Assembly: GCA_964596015.1 (NCBI GenBank)
Contig: CAZQSB010000034.1
Location: 1-29,443, forward strand
Length of the DNA: 29,443 nt
Reading direction: 5' to 3'
DNA from: WJMD01 sp964596015
GTDB taxonomy: Bacteria > Joyebacterota > Joyebacteria > Joyebacterales > Joyebacteraceae
Below are positions 23,098-29,443 of this stretch, piece by piece. The position numbers and the translations under genes are program-made. The first letter of the stretch is position 1, and each line of letters begins with the position of its first letter. Under the pieces are notes generated by a model that was not told where the DNA came from, did no database searches, and worked only from the letters and a program-made list of their open reading frames with translations.

Positions 23098-24402
23098 CTA
23101 TTCGGAGGGCGTCTCCGAAGCCGCGTCCGTGGGGATCGCGCGGTAGAGCGACTTGATGGAACCCCAGCTCACGTCCTCGACCGCCGTCGTGTACCCCGAC
23201 ACGCTCAGCCAGTACTCGCTCCCGCAGTCGACGGGGACCCAGTTCGATGAAGCGACGAAGATCCAGTAGGCTCCCGGGTCGAGGACGGCCTGCGTGCAGC
23301 CGTGACCGCATCCCTGGACGTTGTCGGACACCTCGAAGCCGAAGAAGTCGTCGCAGTCCCCTGAGATGATGCCGAAGAGCACCTCGAACGACGGCTCGAT
23401 GCAGACCTCGATCTCCCTGGGTTCATCGAGGACGATCTCGTACCAGTCGGTGTCGCGGAAGCAGAGCCCCTCGTACGGATAGACGCCCGACTCACCGCAG
23501 ACGTGGATGAGACCGTCCAGCGGATCGAGGTAGTGGAACACGTAAGGAGTGCTGTTGCAGCCGCCGTTCGTGTTGTCCACGTAGTCCGGCTCGCAGAGCG
23601 GCTCCTCTTCCAGGACACCGCCTTCCGGGCAGGGAAGGTCGCAGTAGGCGGCGTGGTACCCGCCCACGGTCATGATGTACTCGGAGTCGCAGGGAACGCC
23701 GTCGAACACCGACGCGCCGACCCAGAGCCAGTACTCACCGGGACCGATGAGGAGGTCGATGCAGGCCACCTCGCAGGAGTCGGCCGTCGCGCTCTGGAGG
23801 ATCGTCGGGCTGTCGCAGCCGGTGGAAGCATCGATCAGATGGATCATCAGCGGAAACTCCGCCGTGCAGCAGAACGAGATGTTCCTGGTGTCGTCGAGCG
23901 TGATGGAGTACCAGTCAGTGTCGCGGCTGGCTCGTCCACCGCTGCGCGGTCCGGGTTCGTACGTCCCGCTGGTCCCGCAGACGATGATCTCGCCGTAGTA
24001 GGGGTTCAGCGTCTCGAACACGGCGGGCTCGGAGTTGCAGCCGCCGTTCCATGTGTCCACGTAGCCGTCGAAGCAGTCCGGCTCCGACTCAAAGAAGGCG
24101 CAGGGCGGGCACACCAGGTCGCAATCACGTGCTGCGAAGCTCTTCGGGCGCGGCTCCCAGCCGGGAGGCGCGATGCAGCCGGTGACCGAAGCTCTCTGGG
24201 CCGCCAGACCTTCCTCGTCGAGACACTGGTAGATGAACTTCCGACCAAGTGAGGGCGGACTTCCGGTTCCGGGAAGAAGCTCTGCGAGGGTCCGTTCGGC
24301 GCCGGCCGGCGCTTCGGCCCTCCGGAGAGCGATCGGTTCAGCCTGAGCGGACATGAGCAATGTGAAGAGCAACAGCGAAACGACGATAACAATGTGCTTC
24401 AT
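23098..24402 (-). CDS. Secreted Cys-rich protein with two repeated modules and a C-terminal SWGxIK motif
   Basis: A 434-residue exported protein: signal peptide 1-21 (cleavage after SAQA), a linker, and two homologous modules at about 94-250 and 254-404. Each module contains Y-V-D-x-x-N-G-G-C-N-S, then VCG-S-G-Y, RDTDWY, an LD..R.I strand, GPGEYW or DPGAYW, and a closing C-S-E-Y...GY. There are about 30 Cys residues, mostly conserved between modules, which suggests disulfides and an extracytoplasmic location. The modules resemble pre-peptidase C-terminal-like beta-sandwiches. Residues 408-421 are V-E-D-V-S-W-G-S-I-K-S-L-Y-R, a motif shared with two other secreted proteins here; a 13-residue tail follows it. 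GGGAGG precedes the ATG. Function unknown. Confidence 0.85.
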   Translation of the reverse strand: MKHIVIVVSLLLFTLLMSAQAEPIALRRAEAPAGAERTLAELLPGTGSPPSLGRKFIYQCLDEEGLAAQRASVTGCIAPPGWEPRPKSFAARDCDLVCPPCAFFESEPDCFDGYVDTWNGGCNSEPAVFETLNPYYGEIIVCGTSGTYEPGPRSGGRASRDTDWYSITLDDTRNISFCCTAEFPLMIHLIDASTGCDSPTILQSATADSCEVACIDLLIGPGEYWLWVGASVFDGVPCDSEYIMTVGGYHAAYCDLPCPEGGVLEEEPLCEPDYVDNTNGGCNSTPYVFHYLDPLDGLIHVCGESGVYPYEGLCFRDTDWYEIVLDEPREIEVCIEPSFEVLFGIISGDCDDFFGFEVSDNVQGCGHGCTQAVLDPGAYWIFVASSNWVPVDCGSEYWLSVSGYTTAVEDVSWGSIKSLYRAIPTDAASETPSE

Positions 24403-24493
24403 CGGAGCCTCCCACCTCGCGCAGGGACCTTCACGGCCCCGGCGGACCAGACCACACGAGCAAGAGAACATGAGACACAGGGCCTTCGCCGGA

Positions 24494-24522
24494 GAGGTAG
24501 CACGGAGTGGGGAGACTGGCAA
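24494..24522 (-). promoter_or_regulatory. Possible promoter for the Cys-rich secreted protein
   Basis: Minus strand TTGCCA (24517-24522), 17-base spacer, TACCTC (24494-24499) with a TG just before the -10. The -10 lacks the final T, so this is weaker than the other promoters called here. It lies between the hairpin at 24555-24582 and the gene start at 24402. Confidence 0.35.
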
Positions 24523-24554
24523 GAGAAAAACGACGCGAAGTGACCGTGACGTGC

Positions 24555-24582
24555 GAAGGCCGCCCCGAATGGGGCGGCCTTC
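24555..24582 (-). terminator. Terminator-like hairpin after the sigma/anti-sigma pair
   Basis: A perfect 12 bp stem (GAAGGCCGCCCC) with a 4-base loop, 83 bases past the anti-sigma stop. There is little U after it on the minus strand. Confidence 0.55.
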
Positions 24583-24665
24583 CGCCGGTCGCGCGGGAGA
24601 GCGCGCGTCCGTCGCTCAACACCTCAGGGCGTCAGCCGCTTCGAAGTGTCGACGCTGTATGCTCT

Positions 24666-25268
24666 CTATTCGGTCAGCAGTCTCTCCCCGAGCCGTCGCT
24701 CCATCTCGGCCTGGGGACGGGACGTCGTCAGCATGAGCTGAGGATTGTCTCCGGGAGGTCCGAAGCTCTCGGGGGCCAGCGTGTCCGGCGCGAACGCCGC
24801 CGTCTCGCTCACGGCGTCAGGAATGGCGCCTGTCTGCACCAGGAGCTTGCTCCGGGGCGAGATGACGGGGCCGCTCGCTACGAGCTCCCGGTGCGCCCCG
24901 GTGGCGGCGATGTCGCGCGTCGGCGCGCCGGGGTCGGGGCTGAACCCCACCCAGAGCCCGACCACGAAGCAGGCTACGGCGACGGTCGCGGTGGCGAACC
25001 TCGGAACCCAGCGTTCGCGTGGTCTCGCGGCGACGCCCTCACGACGAATCCGCTCCCTGAGTCCGGCCTGAAAACGCGTCCAGTAGAACGGCGACGGCTC
25101 GCGATAGCCGTCGTCCGACAGGAGCTCGAACGTGTCCTGGAGCGACTCGAGCTCGTGCCTGCACGCGTCGCACGTCGCGACGTGCAGCCGGAGCTCATCG
25201 CGCTCGAACTCACCGAGCTCGTCCTCAAGGAACTCGATCAGCCGCTCTCTCACATCATCACAGCGCAT
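24666..25268 (-). CDS. Zinc-finger anti-sigma factor, membrane-anchored
   Basis: A 200-residue protein with an N-terminal zf-HC2 anti-sigma domain: C3 near the start, then the H-V-A-T-C-D-A-C motif (HxxxCxxC) at about 29-36. One membrane helix lies at about 92-109 (ATVAVACFVVGLWVGF), followed by an outer domain of about 90 residues without recognisable motifs. It should hold the ECF sigma factor encoded 23 bases upstream at the membrane until a signal is sensed. The outer domain ends in a Glu/Arg-rich helix. The gene order sigma then anti-sigma is typical. Confidence 0.88.
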   Translation of the reverse strand: MRCDDVRERLIEFLEDELGEFERDELRLHVATCDACRHELESLQDTFELLSDDGYREPSPFYWTRFQAGLRERIRREGVAARPRERWVPRFATATVAVACFVVGLWVGFSPDPGAPTRDIAATGAHRELVASGPVISPRSKLLVQTGAIPDAVSETAAFAPDTLAPESFGPPGDNPQLMLTTSRPQAEMERRLGERLLTE

Positions 25269-25291
25269 GGCCGTTCTTCCTTACCCCCGCG

Positions 25292-25906
25292 TCACCTGAG
25301 GTCATCGAGCGCCTTCCTGAGCTTCCTGATAGCATGGAAGTAGTTGGCCTTGGACGTTCCCTCGGAACAGCCGACGACCTCGGCGATCTCCCTGTGGCTC
25401 ATCTCCTCGTAGAACTTGAGCGTGAAGACGAGCCGCTGCTTCTCGGGCAGTTCCTGGACCGCCTTCTCGACCCGCTCCGCGAGCTCGTTCGCCAGCGCGC
25501 GTCGCGCCGGATCGGCGCTGGCGCGTCTGTCCGGCCGCCCGAAGTCGCCGAGCGGCAGCATGTTGCGGAAGCGGTCCCTCTTCAGCTTGTTGAGCGCGAT
25601 GTTGACGGTGATCCGGTAGATCCACGTGTAGAGACTGGAACGCTCCTCGAAACGCCCGATGTGGCGGAAGACCTTGATGAAGGCCTCCTGCGCGACGTCC
25701 TCGGCCACGTCGTCGTCCCGGACCACGCGCCAGGCAACCCTGTAAACGCGTTCCTGATATGTTGTTACGAGCTCCTCGAAGGCCCTCTCGTCGCCGGCCT
25801 TGAGCCGGGCCACGAGTTCCGGGTTCCTGCCGGGCCGGGCCTTCGGTTCTCGCTCGTTCGTCTGCTCTGACACGCGAACCCGTCCAGGGGTTGAGCGCCG
25901 ACTCAT
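25292..25906 (-). CDS. ECF-family RNA polymerase sigma factor (RpoE-like)
   Basis: A 204-residue group 4 sigma factor. Region 2: DERAFEELVTTYQERVYRVAWR, then DVAEDVAQEAFIKVFRHIGRF and SSLYTWIYRITVNIALN. Region 4: LPEKQRLVFTLKFYEEMSHREIAEVVGCSEGTSKANYFHAIRKLRKAL, a helix-turn-helix. The first 25 residues are basic and poorly conserved. The ATG at 25906 has AGGAG four bases upstream; GTG at 25873 is a possible alternative. It is followed by its anti-sigma gene. Targets are unknown; the flanking secreted proteins are plausible candidates. A sigma-70-type promoter lies at 26039-26068. Confidence 0.94.
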   Translation of the reverse strand: MSRRSTPGRVRVSEQTNEREPKARPGRNPELVARLKAGDERAFEELVTTYQERVYRVAWRVVRDDDVAEDVAQEAFIKVFRHIGRFEERSSLYTWIYRITVNIALNKLKRDRFRNMLPLGDFGRPDRRASADPARRALANELAERVEKAVQELPEKQRLVFTLKFYEEMSHREIAEVVGCSEGTSKANYFHAIRKLRKALDDLR

Positions 25907-26038
25907 GCGCTCCTCGTCGGAACGCCGCTGACGGAGTGCTGCGGCCGGCGGACCGCGGTCCGTCCGGCACCGGGCCTCCTCGGGAGGGCGAGCGACGTCC
26001 GGTCGGGCGGCATCGCGTTGCTCCCAGGGAGCGCGACC

Positions 26039-26068
26039 AAGCTAAGCCAGAGAAGCGAGACGTGTCAA
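26039..26068 (-). promoter_or_regulatory. Predicted promoter for the ECF sigma operon
   Basis: Minus strand TTGACA (26063-26068), 18-base spacer, TAGCTT (26039-26044). Initiation near 26032 gives a leader of about 125 bases. The gap 25907-26243 otherwise holds only the 16 bp hairpin at 26156-26190; no extra gene is seen there. Confidence 0.55.
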
Positions 26069-26155
26069 CTGCCCGCTCAGGCGTCCCTCGCGGACCAGAG
26101 CTCCCGACGACGTCGCGCGCGGACGCTCAGGCGGCCGCCCGGCCGGGGCACAATG

Positions 26156-26190
26156 AAGCGCCGGGCGGGGGCACCCCCCGCCCGGCGCTT
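26156..26190 (-). terminator. Very stable 16 bp hairpin between the secreted gene and the sigma operon
   Basis: Perfect 16 bp stem (AAGCGCCGGGCGGGGG) with a 3-base loop. It lies 53 bases past the stop of the secreted-protein gene. The T-rich stretch (TCTTTCTTCC) follows it on the plus strand; on the minus strand CATTGTG follows. I call it a terminator of the minus-strand gene from position, possibly bidirectional. Confidence 0.6.
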
Positions 26191-26243
26191 TCTTTCTTCC
26201 AGCGTCGGGTCTCATCCGTGAGGCCCGCGGTCACTGATGGTCC

Positions 26244-27995
26244 CTAGGGCCTGAAGATGTTCTTGATACGGCCCCAGGAGGTCTCCTCGACCGTGCCGGC
26301 GGCGCCGGCCACCTCATCGCACCAGTTCCAGAGGTCCTCGAGGACCATCGGACCGACGCGCTTCGCGACGCAGCCGTCCACGTCGTCGAGCGTGAGATCG
26401 CGGTCGGGCAGCGCCTCGCACTCGAACACGACGCCGTTCGGCAGCGTGTCGCTGTCGGCCGTCCTGAGCGCGTACTTGTAGCCCACGAATCGGTAGCTGC
26501 CGGTCGGGAACGTCAGCGTCGCCGTGTAGACGTTGTCGCCCGCGGCATCGTCGTCACCCGTGCCGTCGTCGACCATGACGGCCGCCGGGTCCGAAGGATA
26601 CGACCAGACCAGCGGAGCGACCGAGCCGTAGACGGCCAGCTCGTCCACCGTGTCGTCGAAAACACCGCTCTGGAGCGCCGGCGTCATGTCGACGGTGAAC
26701 TTCACGCCGACGTCGCACCCGATGTAGTCGTTCGGTGCGACGTCCTCCCACCAGACATCGAGCGTGTAGCTCGCATCGGCGGGATTCAGCGTCACGTAGT
26801 GCCCGTAGTCGAAGTCGCCTTCCCAGTCGGTGCAGTCGACGATGTACTTGTACTTGACGTCCACCGTGTCGGCGGCACCGCCGCAGGCGTAGTTGGTCGA
26901 GAAGTACTCGGTCGCCGTGTAGGTCGAGTCGCCCGCAGCGACGTCGTCACCCGTGCCGTCGTCAACAAGCTGAGCGCCCTCGCACTGACCCCACGTGAGA
27001 GGCGGCGTGTCGCCCTGGATGTGGACCGTGGTGAACGGACCGCCGTCGTAGAGGTCCATCTTCACCTGGAAGATGACCTTGTGGAGGTAGAAGCAGGCCG
27101 TGTTCTGGGACGGGTCGATGGGCTGGCCGTCGGTGTCGGTGACGCCGGTCACCGTCACGGTGTAGTCGTTGCCCTCGGCGAGACCCGAATCGAGCTCCAG
27201 GTGGACCAGCGAGTTGTCGGTCGCGTCGCGCGTGGCGGTGACGACCGTGTAGCCGCCGGAGACCGCGTAGTTCGACGGCGTCTCGGCGCTCGTCTGCTCG
27301 ACGTTCTTCGAGAACTTCACCTTGACCTTCGTCGGATCGGTCCCGACGCCGTCGATGTTCGCGCTGATCACGACGGCCGGCGCCGAGGTGAAGACCTCGG
27401 TCGTATTGTCGGCCATGTGATAGTAGAACGTGACGGGATTGGTGCCGTCCGAGCTGAACTGGTAGTTGTTGGACGGCGGATAGGTGTCCTGGTCCCAGTT
27501 GTTGTTCAGGACGATCTTGAAGTTGTAGTTCCCGGCCGGGATGACCGACGAGAACTCCCAGACATCGTCACCGTCGCCGTCCGTCATGACGGTCGTCGAC
27601 GCGTCCGTCTGGTCCCAATCGGTGCCGCCCAGCTCGCTCATGAAGTCGCCGCAGACGATCGGCGGGCGGAGGCTGTCGAAGATGTACTCGTCGCCCTCCT
27701 TCGTGCCGACCGTGGCGCCCAGGTTCGCATAGAACGTGACGTTTTGGGCCGCAGGCGGGTCGAACGTCTGGTTGGCGCCGGGGAAGTCCTGTCCCCAGGC
27801 GTCACCGTCGACCCCCTTGTACAGGTGGACCGAGTCGCCGGCCGCGATGGTCACTTCGTACACGCCGTTCGCGTTCAGCGTGAGCTCGGGACCGGCAGCC
27901 GGGTCCCACCCCTGGAAGTTGCCAACGATGCTCGGGCCGGCCAGCGCCGGCACGGCAACGAGGACCGCCAGGAGCGCCGCAACTGTGAATCTCAT
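26244..27995 (-). CDS. Secreted multi-domain beta-sandwich protein with a C-terminal SWGxIK motif
   Basis: A 583-residue exported protein. The signal peptide is 1-19 (ALA|GP). Residues about 20-110 and 111-205 look like E-set/CBM48 or X25-like beta-sandwiches (SIVGNFQGWDP; GDFMSELGGTDWD, AGNYNFKIVLNNNW). About 207-300 is an Ig-like Big_5-type domain (VKVKFSKNVE, DYTVTVTGVTDTDGQPI). About 306-415 and 430-540 are two homologous modules, each with V-x-F-x-V-x-M, a DDGTGDD-x-AAGD loop, YTAT and a YKY strand. The C-terminus V-E-E-T-S-W-G-R-I-K-N-I-F-R (569-582) ends one residue before the stop. ATG 27995 has GGAGGGAGGAG upstream. A carbohydrate-binding surface role is plausible but unproven. Confidence 0.85.
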   Translation of the reverse strand: MRFTVAALLAVLVAVPALAGPSIVGNFQGWDPAAGPELTLNANGVYEVTIAAGDSVHLYKGVDGDAWGQDFPGANQTFDPPAAQNVTFYANLGATVGTKEGDEYIFDSLRPPIVCGDFMSELGGTDWDQTDASTTVMTDGDGDDVWEFSSVIPAGNYNFKIVLNNNWDQDTYPPSNNYQFSSDGTNPVTFYYHMADNTTEVFTSAPAVVISANIDGVGTDPTKVKVKFSKNVEQTSAETPSNYAVSGGYTVVTATRDATDNSLVHLELDSGLAEGNDYTVTVTGVTDTDGQPIDPSQNTACFYLHKVIFQVKMDLYDGGPFTTVHIQGDTPPLTWGQCEGAQLVDDGTGDDVAAGDSTYTATEYFSTNYACGGAADTVDVKYKYIVDCTDWEGDFDYGHYVTLNPADASYTLDVWWEDVAPNDYIGCDVGVKFTVDMTPALQSGVFDDTVDELAVYGSVAPLVWSYPSDPAAVMVDDGTGDDDAAGDNVYTATLTFPTGSYRFVGYKYALRTADSDTLPNGVVFECEALPDRDLTLDDVDGCVAKRVGPMVLEDLWNWCDEVAGAAGTVEETSWGRIKNIFRP

Positions 27996-28042
27996 GTGCT
28001 CCTCCCTCCAACTCTCACTCTCTCGCCGCGTTGTGGTTCTGC

Positions 28043-28061
28043 GGCGTCCTCTGCGGACGCC
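28043..28061 (-). other. Leader hairpin before the multi-domain secreted gene
   Basis: GGCGTCC, 5-base loop, GGACGCC: a perfect 7 bp stem, 48-66 bases upstream of the start at 27995. I see no good promoter between it and the hairpin at 28117-28147, so the gene may be expressed by readthrough from 28186-29019. Confidence 0.35.
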
Positions 28062-28116
28062 GGACATGCATCCGGGCGCGGGGCCGTTCCCCCGCACCGT
28101 GCCTTCGGAATACAAC

Positions 28117-28147
28117 GGGCCCCGGCGCCTGAAGAGCGCCGGGGCCC
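28117..28147 (-). terminator. Terminator hairpin after the CBM20-like secreted gene
   Basis: A perfect 12 bp stem (GGGCCCCGGCGC / GCGCCGGGGCCC) with a 7-base loop, followed on the minus strand by GTTGTATT, a moderately U-rich stretch. It lies 38 bases past the stop at 28186. Confidence 0.65.
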
Positions 28148-28185
28148 GAGATTCACATCAAGAGCACACGCGTCTCAGGCTCCGG

Positions 28186-29019
28186 CTACTTGTAGAGAGC
28201 CTTGATGACGCCCCAGCTCGCATCCTCGACCGGCGTGGCGCAGTCGGGGCAATCCGGGGTGTTGTACTCCCAGCCGTCGACCGCGAGGGTCATCGTCGGG
28301 CTCGTGTCGTCGATGGTGAGAGTATGGTTGCCCGTCGACTCCCACGTCACGCAGTCGTCCTTCTGGTACTTGTACTCGCGGTACGGGTTCGTGCCCGCGA
28401 GGAAGGTCACGTCGACCGTGTAGAGCTTCGGGCTGACAGCGGGACACGGCTGCGACATAACGACGCCCGCGCTCCAGTTGCCCAGCTCGTCGCCGGCGCC
28501 GACGACGCAGACGTTGCCGGTCGTCTCGAAGCCCTCAGGCAGGCACATCGTGAACGTGACCGTGACGTCCTGCGCCAGGACCGCGGTGATCGGCAGGAAG
28601 AAGTTCGGGTCATTGTTGTTCTGGTCCTGCGGATACCACTCGTCGCCGTCGGTCGTGTCGACCACGCGGACGTAGAACTCGACCTCCGAGCAGCCGTGCG
28701 TGTTCGGGATCGTGCCTGTGAACTCGTCGTTGTTGCCGACGTCCGTGTTATAGACCATCGGAACCTCGACGAACGGGTCCGCGGTGCCCGAGCAGCGGTA
28801 GTAGAGGTACGCCTCGATGTCCGGACAGGCCGCGCCCGGGTCGGCATCCGTGCACCCGTCCTTCCAGACCTGAACGTAGACACCGATGTTGTCGTTCGAC
28901 GTGTACGGCGTGCCGTTGACCGGCCAGATGTTGCCCGCCCAGCCGATCGCGCCCATGGCCGTCGTCGTCATGGCAACGAGCACGACAGCCGCCGTCAGGA
29001 TGGTTGCCATCCGCTTCAT
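28186..29019 (-). CDS. Secreted CBM20-like protein with a C-terminal SWGxIK motif
   Basis: A 277-residue exported protein; signal peptide 1-23 (AMG|AI). Residues about 24-145 form a first domain with two disulfide-type Cys pairs and an Asp/Asn-rich loop (EWYPQDQNNNDPNF). Residues about 150-250 resemble a CBM20 starch-binding domain: VTVTFTM at the start, NVCVVGAGDELGNW, then the YREYKYQKDDCVTWESTGNHTL strand pair that normally carries a Trp-containing glucan site. The C-terminus is V-E-D-A-S-W-G-V-I-K-A-L-Y-K (264-277) ending at the stop codon. GGGGGAG lies five bases before ATG 29019. It has a strong promoter and a leader of about 195 bases. Starch or glycan binding is inferred from the fold only. 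Confidence 0.85.
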   Translation of the reverse strand: MKRMATILTAAVVLVAMTTTAMGAIGWAGNIWPVNGTPYTSNDNIGVYVQVWKDGCTDADPGAACPDIEAYLYYRCSGTADPFVEVPMVYNTDVGNNDEFTGTIPNTHGCSEVEFYVRVVDTTDGDEWYPQDQNNNDPNFFLPITAVLAQDVTVTFTMCLPEGFETTGNVCVVGAGDELGNWSAGVVMSQPCPAVSPKLYTVDVTFLAGTNPYREYKYQKDDCVTWESTGNHTLTIDDTSPTMTLAVDGWEYNTPDCPDCATPVEDASWGVIKALYK

Positions 29020-29219
29020 CCAACTCCCCCTTTCCTGGGCGCCTTTCGAGCGCCCGCTCACAATTCTCGCGGCTCGGAGACCTTGCCTTTGACTCAGTTC
29101 CGTCCGCGGTGTGCACCCCTCCTGCACGAGCCGGTCCGCGCTGCTGGCGAGCCCGGGCCCGTCGGATGTGCACCACTTGCCTTCCATACGCTGATGGAAG
29201 CTACCGTATTTCAGGCTCA

Positions 29220-29248
29220 ATCTTAGCACAGGAAGCGAAGCGTGTCAA
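29220..29248 (-). promoter_or_regulatory. Predicted strong promoter with a structured leader
   Basis: Minus strand TTGACA (29243-29248), 17-base spacer, TAAGAT (29220-29225). This is the best-spaced promoter in the window. Initiation near 29213 gives a leader of about 195 bases before ATG 29019. The leader holds a 7 bp hairpin (CTTCCAT / ATGGAAG, 29181-29200) near its 5' end and a 6 bp hairpin (29037-29055) just before the ribosome site. The rest of the 29020-29344 gap shows nothing I recognise. Confidence 0.65.
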
Positions 29249-29343
29249 TGGACCATTCGCACCGCCATTGTCCTCCTAAATGCCCTTGAGCCCGCGTTTT
29301 CTCTTGAGATGCGCCGGCTGTCCTGAGGTCGCGTCAGGAACGC

Positions 29344-29380
29344 AAAAAACGGCGGTCGGACCCTGGGTCCGACCGCCGTT
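29344..29380 (-). terminator. Intrinsic terminator of the tRNA-Thr gene
   Basis: A perfect 15 bp stem (plus strand 29348-29362 with 29366-29380, 3-base loop). On the minus strand a run of six T residues overlaps and follows the stem base, then GCG. It starts 10 bases past the tRNA 3' end. This is the clearest rho-independent terminator in the window. Confidence 0.88.
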
Positions 29381-29389
29381 CGTTGATTC

Positions 29390-29443
29390 TGGAGCTGGTG
29401 AGCGGATTCGAACCGCTGACCTACGCATTACGAGTGCGTTGCT
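29390..29443 (-). tRNA. tRNA-Thr (anticodon CGT), 5' part beyond the window
   Basis: On the minus strand the anticodon stem ACGCA/TGCGT encloses the loop CTCGTAA, giving anticodon CGT (reads ACG, Thr). Then follow a variable loop, the T-arm AGCGG-TTCGAAT-CCGCT, the acceptor 3' half CACCAGC, discriminator T and an encoded CCA. The D-arm and 5' acceptor strand are cut off by the window end. Confidence 0.93.

Noticed and set aside
22880..23311. Open frame across the 30 bp repeats as a repeat protein
   Set aside because: It overlaps the conserved end of the secreted-protein gene in another frame and reaches the purD start. The 10-residue periodicity only mirrors the DNA repeat.
25891..26247. Plus-strand gene ending at the T-rich side of the 26156-26190 hairpin
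   Set aside because: The frame has no recognisable motif or ribosome site and overlaps the ECF sigma start and its promoter. The T-rich flank alone does not support a gene.
23140..28230. PEP-CTERM, LPXTG or type IX sorting signal on the secreted proteins
   Set aside because: There is no PEP or LPXTG motif, no C-terminal membrane helix, no basic cluster and no 70-80 residue beta domain. The shared SWGxIK motif is something else.
29020..29213. Cyclic-di-GMP or other known riboswitch in the leader
   Set aside because: I looked for the conserved GEMM-type core segments and did not find them; only simple hairpins are visible.

Overview
This window is a gene-dense, GC-rich bacterial stretch in which every gene I accept lies on the minus strand, so it is read here from the right end to the left. 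The plus strand holds no gene I can support. The mix suggests an anaerobic or facultative Gram-negative-like bacterium, perhaps from a poorly cultured phylum near the FCB group such as Krumholzibacteriota or Eisenbacteria: class III ribonucleotide reductase, a clostridial-order Rnf complex, a MenA-like prenyltransferase, many lipoproteins, and secreted CBM20-like proteins. The phylum guess is inference only.

Right end (about 22.9-29.4 kb). A partial tRNA-Thr(CGT) is followed by a strong intrinsic terminator. Two secreted multi-domain proteins come next (28186-29019 and 26244-27995), then an ECF sigma factor with its zinc-finger anti-sigma factor, then a Cys-rich secreted protein with two repeated modules (23098-24402). 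The three secreted proteins have unrelated bodies but share one short C-terminal motif, V-E-[DE]-x-S-W-G-x-I-K-x-[LI]-[YF]-[RK]. This is the most unusual signal in the window and may mark an undescribed C-terminal sorting or anchoring tag.

Middle (14.7-22.9 kb). purD and tsaC are followed by LMW phosphatase - rpiB - glyA - dCMP deaminase. The order tsaC, phosphatase, rpiB, glyA matches the B. subtilis ywl-glyA region. glyA carries an insertion of about 13 residues next to the active-site loop. A separate unit encodes a class III NrdD with two ATP cones, overlapping a small CxxC redoxin gene. No nrdG is present in the window.

Left half (0-14.5 kb). A lipoprotein gene with a good sigma-70-type promoter leads into rnfCDGEAB. 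rnfC lacks an ATG and appears to start at CTG. Behind rnf come a menA/ubiA-like gene, an inserted ORF6N-domain gene with its own promoter, and an Rnf-maturation and redox block: apbE (flavinyl transferase), an AmmeMemoRadiSam-type radical SAM enzyme, a NusG-domain-II membrane protein, a Gx-type transporter and an RseC-like protein. The series ends with rsfS, a nitroreductase and two tandem FKBP-type lipoproteins, the first-transcribed of which looks catalytically degenerate. Many junctions in this half overlap by 1-11 bases, which points to translational coupling. Function calls rest on recognisable motifs only; no database search was possible.
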